Assembly: GCF_031085155.1 (NCBI RefSeq)
Contig: NZ_JAVHUL010000018.1
Span: 1-64,000, forward strand
Direction of reading: 5' to 3'
DNA length: 64,000 bases
Origin: Mesonia profundi
Lineage (GTDB): Bacteria; Bacteroidota; Bacteroidia; Flavobacteriales; Flavobacteriaceae
In this document: piece by piece, positions 59,689 to 64,000 of the stretch
Layout: the number at the start of each line of letters is the position of its first letter
Position numbering within the stretch: position 1 is the first letter of the stretch
Translations under genes and position numbers: made by a program
The notes under the pieces: model-generated
What the model was told of the DNA's origin: nothing
Databases searched by the model: none
The model's input: the letters and a program-made list of their open reading frames with translations, nothing else

Positions 59689-59844
59689 ATGAACGTATCT
59701 TTATTTCTTCCGCTAGTAAACTGGGGCATGGGAACCGCCATTATCATCGTGTTTGCATTGGTATGTATTGTACTCACTCTAGTAGTGATCAATATGGTAA
59801 AATCTGATAAAAAGAAAAACTCAGACGAGGAACCAAAAAATTAA
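59689..59844 (+). CDS. 51-residue single-helix membrane protein at the end of the cbb3 operon
   Basis: ATG at 59689 to TAA at 59844 encodes 51 residues: a short periplasmic start (MNVSLFLPLVNWGMG), one hydrophobic helix (about 16-36, TAIIIVFALVCIVLTLVVIN) and a charged tail (KSDKKKNSDEEPKN). It begins 18 bases after the preceding stop, in the same direction, and a terminator follows downstream. Composition and position support a real small protein, perhaps an oxidase-associated subunit; no family is recognised. Confidence 0.7.
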   Translation: MNVSLFLPLVNWGMGTAIIIVFALVCIVLTLVVINMVKSDKKKNSDEEPKN

Positions 59845-59962
59845 TCGAATCTTTTCCTCGAAAGTTTAAATCTTTCAATCAAAGGATCTCCGATTAAAAC
59901 TGGCTTAGCTAAAGATCTCGACTTCCGTAGAAATTTTAGTGATATTTAATGCTGATTTGATT

Positions 59963-60011
59963 TATAAAACCACGAAAGAGAAACAATATGTTTCTCTTTC
60001 GTGGTTTTATA
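59963..60011. terminator. Bidirectional intrinsic terminator (22-bp perfect stem)
   Basis: Arms 59963-59984 and 59990-60011 are perfect complements (core ACCACGAAAGAGAAAC) around loop AATAT, with A/T tracts on both outer sides. It lies between the converging cbb3 operon and hemN. Confidence 0.92.
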
Positions 60012-60078
60012 CTTATATGATTTGAAGAATCAAAAACCCTGCTGGGCGAGTCTCGTGGAATTAAACCCTGTGGAGGAA

Positions 60079-61440
60079 TTAAATCGTCATTGAAAACAAC
60101 TGCGTTTCGGGTTGTTTACGCTGCAACCTTAAATCGAATGGCAAACATACATTTCTTACAAAAGGCTTTCCTTTTTCCGTCACGCGAATGCTGGTAGAAG
60201 TAATCTCTATCAGCTCATCCTTTTCCATTTCCTCCAGCTTCTCAAGCACTTCGGGAATTTCATCAAAAACGGCTTTTTTATCTTCCCAAGAAGTATAGAA
60301 AGAGCACATTAACTGTAGAATATGTTTGCGTATGATGAGATCTTCTTCCGTTAAGCTATGCCCCTTAAACACTGGAAAATCGCCATTTGCCACTAAAGCT
60401 TGATACTCCTCTAATTTCTTTACATTTTGAGCAAAGCTATACCAACTATCTCCAATAGCTGAAACTCCCAATCCAATCATCACCTGCGTTTTACTGGCTG
60501 CATAGCCCATAAAATTACGATTTAAACTTCCATTTTCTCGCGCGTGATAAAGCGCATCTGTAGGCAGGGCAAAATGATCCATTCCAATTTCTACATAACC
60601 TGCGGCAAGAAGTCTTCTCTTACCTTTTTCATACTGCTTTCTCTTGGTTAGAGGAGTAGGTAGATTTTCTTCTTTGTAACCACGTTGCCCATTTCCTTTA
60701 ATCCAAGGTACGTGCGCATAGCTATAAAAAGCAATGCGATCTGGTTGCAGCTCGATGGTTTTATCAATGGTATGTTGAACGTCCTCTTCGGTTTGAAAAG
60801 GAAGGCCATAAATAATATCATGTCCAACAGAAGCATAACCCCTCTCACGAGCATTTACCGTAGCTGCTTTCACATTCTCAAAAGGCTGCACTCTATGGAT
60901 GGCTTTTTGCACCGTTAAATTATAATCTTGCACCCCATAACTTACGCTGTTAAAACCTTTCTTGGCCAAAGCATCCAGATGAGTTTTGGTAGTGTTGTTA
61001 GGATGTCCTTCAAAACTTATTTGGGCATCTTCAGCCTTTTCAGTTAAGCTAAATATACCGTCCATCAAACGTTCTAAATGCTCTGGAGAGAAAAAAGTAG
61101 GCGTTCCCCCACCCAAATGCAGCTGCTTTACAATTGGTTTTTCATCAAAGAGATTAATGTATAGTTGTAACTCGTTTAGAATAGACTGTATGTAAGGAAT
61201 TTCAACTTGATGATTTTTGGTAATTCGTTTATTACAACCACAAAACGTACACAAGCTTTCACAAAAAGGCAAATGCACATACAAGCTAATTCCTTCTTTT
61301 TTATTGCTTTCGCGGAAACTTTTTTGCAAGCTAGATTTCCATTTCCGTAAAGAGAAATTTTCTAAATCCCAATAAGGAACGGTGGGATAACTGGTGTATC
61401 GAGGTCCGGCGACATTATATTTCGAAGTGAGTTCGTGCAT
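60079..61440 (-). CDS. hemN: HemN: oxygen-independent coproporphyrinogen III dehydrogenase
   Basis: A 453-residue radical-SAM enzyme with the cluster motif C60-ESL-C64-TF-C67, GGGTPTF (AdoMet region) and the N-terminal YNVAGPRYTSYPT segment specific to true HemN rather than HemW. It decarboxylates coproporphyrinogen III without oxygen, providing heme when oxygen is low. An Fnr-like site and a perfect -7 element stand upstream, linking it to the cbb3 oxidase genes. Confidence 0.95.
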   Translation of the reverse strand: MHELTSKYNVAGPRYTSYPTVPYWDLENFSLRKWKSSLQKSFRESNKKEGISLYVHLPFCESLCTFCGCNKRITKNHQVEIPYIQSILNELQLYINLFDEKPIVKQLHLGGGTPTFFSPEHLERLMDGIFSLTEKAEDAQISFEGHPNNTTKTHLDALAKKGFNSVSYGVQDYNLTVQKAIHRVQPFENVKAATVNARERGYASVGHDIIYGLPFQTEEDVQHTIDKTIELQPDRIAFYSYAHVPWIKGNGQRGYKEENLPTPLTKRKQYEKGKRRLLAAGYVEIGMDHFALPTDALYHARENGSLNRNFMGYAASKTQVMIGLGVSAIGDSWYSFAQNVKKLEEYQALVANGDFPVFKGHSLTEEDLIIRKHILQLMCSFYTSWEDKKAVFDEIPEVLEKLEEMEKDELIEITSTSIRVTEKGKPFVRNVCLPFDLRLQRKQPETQLFSMTI

Positions 61441-61495
61441 AATTTAGAACTTAAATTTCAGATGAATCTTATGACTCATTCTTGTTTTATACCTT

Positions 61496-61538
61496 CAAAA
61501 TTATCACATAAAATAGCCACAAAAGATGACTTTTATCA
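61496..61538 (-). promoter_or_regulatory. Fnr-like operator and promoter of hemN
   Basis: On the minus strand TGATAAAAGTCATCTTTTGT (61538-61519), then 16 bases after its TTTG comes TAATTTTG (61503-61496), an exact TAnnTTTG. Site, spacing and sequence match those at ccoI and ccoS. Confidence 0.78.
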
Positions 61539-61639
61539 GTAAAATCGACTTGTAAATGAAGATTCTTGCTCTAAATCCTTCCGAAAAGATTCTTGATTAA
61601 GCTGTAAAGATTTCCAACCTCAACTCCGCATTTTTAAAC

Positions 61640-62287
61640 CTAATCTATCTCCAGTTCATAAACTTCTGCGGCTAGCACTCCTGCTAGTTCCAATCTAGCT
61701 ACTAGGCAATCTTCTTTAACATAAAGATCTACTATTTTAAACTTGTCGATGTTTCCAAATAATAAAATTCCTTTTTTAACTTCTAGGATAGCTGCTAACT
61801 TCTTATTGAGGTCTTTCACCAAGTCTTGAAGTTTGGGAAGAAGTGAAATTTTAGACATTTTCAATATTTTATTTCGAAAAATAGAGTTCATCATCACTTT
61901 TAAAGCCTGGTTGGCGAACCAAGATTTCTGCTCTCCCTCTACCCTATAATCATTCACCTGTAATTCTTGTTCATCAGCATTATAACTGAGCTTTAACTGA
62001 AAATGAAATTTCACTATTTTATTGCTGAACAACATCGTTTTCATTTTTATTTCTTGCTGAACGAGTAAGTCATAACCTTCAATCCCTGGACTTAAATGAA
62101 TAGAAAGGATTTCTCCGAATTGTTTTGCATCCTCTGAATCATCTTCCTGAATTATATACCCTACCAGTTTTTGCTGAAACACTTTTTCTAATGCTTCTAA
62201 CCTAATTTTTACTGGAATATGTATAAAAACACCTTCCTGAAAATTTTCTTCCTCGCTTTTTGCGTCTCTCTCTTTAACTGGCTCCAT
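61640..62287 (-). CDS. Uncharacterised protein, possibly DUF4403-like
   Basis: A 215-residue protein without signal peptide or membrane helix. Its start (FIHIPVKIRLEALEKVFQQKL, about 21-41) resembles the repeat unit of DUF4403 proteins, and alternating strands follow (KMKTMLFSNKIVKFHFQLKLSYN). If so it is about half the usual length. No catalytic motif is seen. It stands alone downstream of a 200-base gap. Confidence 0.6.
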   Translation of the reverse strand: MEPVKERDAKSEEENFQEGVFIHIPVKIRLEALEKVFQQKLVGYIIQEDDSEDAKQFGEILSIHLSPGIEGYDLLVQQEIKMKTMLFSNKIVKFHFQLKLSYNADEQELQVNDYRVEGEQKSWFANQALKVMMNSIFRNKILKMSKISLLPKLQDLVKDLNKKLAAILEVKKGILLFGNIDKFKIVDLYVKEDCLVARLELAGVLAAEVYELEID

Positions 62288-62490
62288 AATTTTTATTCTA
62301 TACTAAGACTTTAGGTGAATGTAGATAAGGTAATATAAATGAATTTTTATTGGAAATCTACGCTCCCCTTCTTAAAATTTTGCCTAAACATTCTGTTCTT
62401 CCTTGAGCCTTTTATATTTTTAGATGAGTTATTTTTTAAATCTATTTAATCACGCTGCTTCTATTATGCAGTTTACTAACCCAAAGCTTT

Positions 62491-63342
62491 ATGCTTACAG
62501 TTTCTCTTAAAAATCACATTGAGGATAAATATTCTATAGTCATAAATCTGATAACCCCACTAAGTGGCGGAAATATAAATGAAGTGTACCTTCTTAAAAC
62601 CAACCAAAAAAACTACGTTGTAAAAGTTAATGAGGTCAATGCATTTCCTGCGATGTTTAAAAAAGAGGTCAATGGTCTTGAAGCATTGCGTAAAACACAA
62701 ACTATAGACATTCCTAAAGTAGTAGGATTTGGGAATTTTGAGCAATACACTTACTTGTTACTAGAATACAAAAAACCAGGAAAAGTTAGCCTACAGTTTT
62801 GGGAAAGCTTTGGGCAACAACTGGCAGCCTTGCACCAAAACAGTCAGGAACACTTCGGATTTGAAGAGAACAATTATTATGGGAGTTTGCAGCAATACAA
62901 TAAAGAGGAAGATACAGCTTCCGCATTTTTTATTCAGCAACGTTTAATGCCTCAATTTCAGCTGGCTTGTGAAAACGGATATGAATTTGCTCAGCTCGAT
63001 ACCTTCTATAAAAAGATAGAGCAATTAATCCCCGAAGAAAAGCCCTCCCTTATTCACGGAGATTTATGGTCTGGAAACTATTTAATTAACGCCCAAGATC
63101 AGCCTTGCCTTATAGATCCTGGGGTTTCTTATGCGCCTCGAGAAATGGATTTGGCGATGATGCGTCTCTTTGGAGGTTTTGAACATCGTTTATTCCTAGC
63201 CTACGACAAGGCTTTTCCTTTAGAGGAAGACTGGGAAGAACGCCTTCAGCTTTGGCAATTGTATTATATTCTAGGACACGTCAATCTTTTTGGCGGAAAC
63301 TATTACACTTCCGCGAAAGCGATTATCAAAAGATATAGCTAG
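62491..63342 (+). CDS. Fructosamine kinase family protein
   Basis: A 283-residue APH-like kinase with the catalytic loop LIHGDLWSGNYLI (189-201) and metal site CLIDPGVSYAPREMDLAM (211-228). The family phosphorylates ketoamines on glycated amino acids or proteins for deglycation. The usual length is about 290 residues. Near its end the frame runs through a CTTCCGCGAAAGCG motif (63308-63321), encoding TSAKA. Confidence 0.9.
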   Translation: MLTVSLKNHIEDKYSIVINLITPLSGGNINEVYLLKTNQKNYVVKVNEVNAFPAMFKKEVNGLEALRKTQTIDIPKVVGFGNFEQYTYLLLEYKKPGKVSLQFWESFGQQLAALHQNSQEHFGFEENNYYGSLQQYNKEEDTASAFFIQQRLMPQFQLACENGYEFAQLDTFYKKIEQLIPEEKPSLIHGDLWSGNYLINAQDQPCLIDPGVSYAPREMDLAMMRLFGGFEHRLFLAYDKAFPLEEDWEERLQLWQLYYILGHVNLFGGNYYTSAKAIIKRYS

Positions 63343-63536
63343 TTTTTTACCAGAAGCTATTAATCATTTTGCAGTACAAGATTTCTCTTAAAGCATTCAT
63401 AATTATAAGTGCGCCCACTACCTTAATTCTTAAAATTTTCCCAAAAGACACTTTAAAAGAGCTTTATTAAAACCATAGCTCTTTTAACCCCGTAACTGTA
63501 GTACAAAGCAAAATTATTTAACCAAAAAACAAAATT

Positions 63537-64000
63537 ATGAACACAAGAATTTTAGCTAGTTTATTAGTAACCTTTTTATTTTTTACAAGTTGTAGCAACG
63601 ACGACGATAATGGTATTATGACACCAGATGTAGGTGACAGTAAATCCTATACGTTAATGTCGGTTTCCAACGAGGCAATTTCAGGAATGGTTACTTTTAA
63701 AAAGAACAACAACAACACGACTACCGTAGAGGTAGACCTAGGAGGAACAACTTCTGGAATGCATCCTGCACACATTCACATGAATACGGCTGCAGAAAGT
63801 GGCGACATCGCCATAAGTTTAGAACCTATAAATGGTTCAACAGGAATGAGTTCTACCACTTTTAGTACAAAAGACGATGGCACGCCTATTAGTTATGAAC
63901 AACTTTTAGAGTTTAGCGGCTACGTAAATGTGCACAAAAGCGCAGATGACTTAGGGACTTTAATCGCCCAGGGAGATATTGGTCAAAATGAATTGACTAG
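63537..64000 (+). CDS. CHRD-domain lipoprotein, cut by the window end
   Basis: At least 154 residues are present; the 3' end lies outside the window. A lipoprotein signal ends at Cys19 (LFFTSCSNDDDNG), with the acidic stretch that directs Bacteroidota lipoproteins to the surface. The body has GMVTFKKNNNNTTTVEVDLGGTTSGMHPAHIHM (landmark SGMHPAHIH), typical of CHRD domains with their His-rich strand. Function unknown. Confidence 0.85.
   Translation, partial: MNTRILASLLVTFLFFTSCSNDDDNGIMTPDVGDSKSYTLMSVSNEAISGMVTFKKNNNNTTTVEVDLGGTTSGMHPAHIHMNTAAESGDIAISLEPINGSTGMSSTTFSTKDDGTPISYEQLLEFSGYVNVHKSADDLGTLIAQGDIGQNELT

Noticed and set aside
1-64000. tRNA, rRNA, prophage or integrase genes
   Set aside because: No cloverleaf, rRNA-like, phage structural or recombinase sequence was recognised on reading either strand.

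Overview
The window is a stretch of chromosome from a member of the Bacteroidota, most likely a marine Flavobacteriaceae (Mesonia/Salegentibacter/Gramella-like; genus not resolved from sequence alone). Supporting signs are the A+T-rich sequence, start codons preceded by A-rich stretches rather than Shine-Dalgarno boxes, several promoters of the TAnnTTTG type, an S46 dipeptidyl peptidase, a GSCFA protein, a DUF4230 protein, a carboxypeptidase-regulatory-domain outer-membrane barrel, and a fused CcoN-CcoO cbb3 oxidase subunit. No rRNA, tRNA, CRISPR array, transposase or phage gene was seen.

Layout. 0.5-2.9 kb: an SLC1-type symporter and an acetyltransferase, then paaY. 2.3-22.7 kb: an almost complete aerobic phenylacetyl-CoA (paa) catabolic cluster on the minus strand, read right to left: DUF4230 protein, TetR regulator (PaaR candidate), Fic protein, paaE, paaA, paaB, paaC, paaD, paaG, paaH, a small membrane protein, paaI, a zinc metallopeptidase, paaJ, a MazF-type toxin-antitoxin pair, paaZ, and (past a plus-strand dpp7 gene) an enoyl-CoA hydratase homologue and paaY. 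PaaABC(D)E would epoxidise phenylacetyl-CoA, PaaG isomerises the epoxide to the oxepin, PaaZ opens and oxidises the ring, PaaH and PaaJ carry out the beta-oxidation steps, and PaaI and PaaY are thioesterase-type rescue enzymes. No phenylacetate-CoA ligase (paaK) is present, so activation must be encoded elsewhere. 23-31 kb: a lipoprotein, rhodanese, GSCFA, alaS, an M23 peptidase, a MerR regulator, lemA and two TPM-domain proteins. 31-44 kb: an outer-membrane barrel protein, the GTPases der and era, an M1 peptidase, a HAD phosphatase, glutathione peroxidase, an MDR reductase, an RNA methyltransferase and a GreA/B-like factor. 44-50 kb: a frameshifted TSUP permease, a methyltransferase, pirin, DUF481 and pentapeptide proteins and a CoA-transferase. 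50-60 kb: an Fnr-type regulator divergent from a full cbb3 oxidase operon (ccoI, ccoS, ccoNO, ccoQ, ccoP, ccoG, ccoH, a TauE/SafE-type protein and a 51-residue membrane protein missed by length cut-offs). 60-64 kb: hemN, an uncharacterised protein, a fructosamine-kinase-family protein and a truncated CHRD lipoprotein.

The most unusual signal is in the paa cluster. Three genes for four-helix-bundle proteins (the family first known from 23S rRNA intervening sequences) each sit alone in a gap between paa genes. Each gap is bounded by inverted complementary arms, one within about 13 bases of the upstream stop codon and the other 5-20 bases before the downstream start codon. Two further paa gaps hold the same kind of arms with no gene between them. 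This looks like intervening-sequence-type cassettes, occupied and empty, in an mRNA operon rather than in rRNA. Other notable signals are a shared Fnr-like promoter architecture at ccoI, ccoS and hemN; a PaaR-like operator overlapping the paaE promoter; a PaaZ carrying an extra C-terminal domain; a mobile palindrome translated in frame within PaaH; and two families of dispersed short palindromes.
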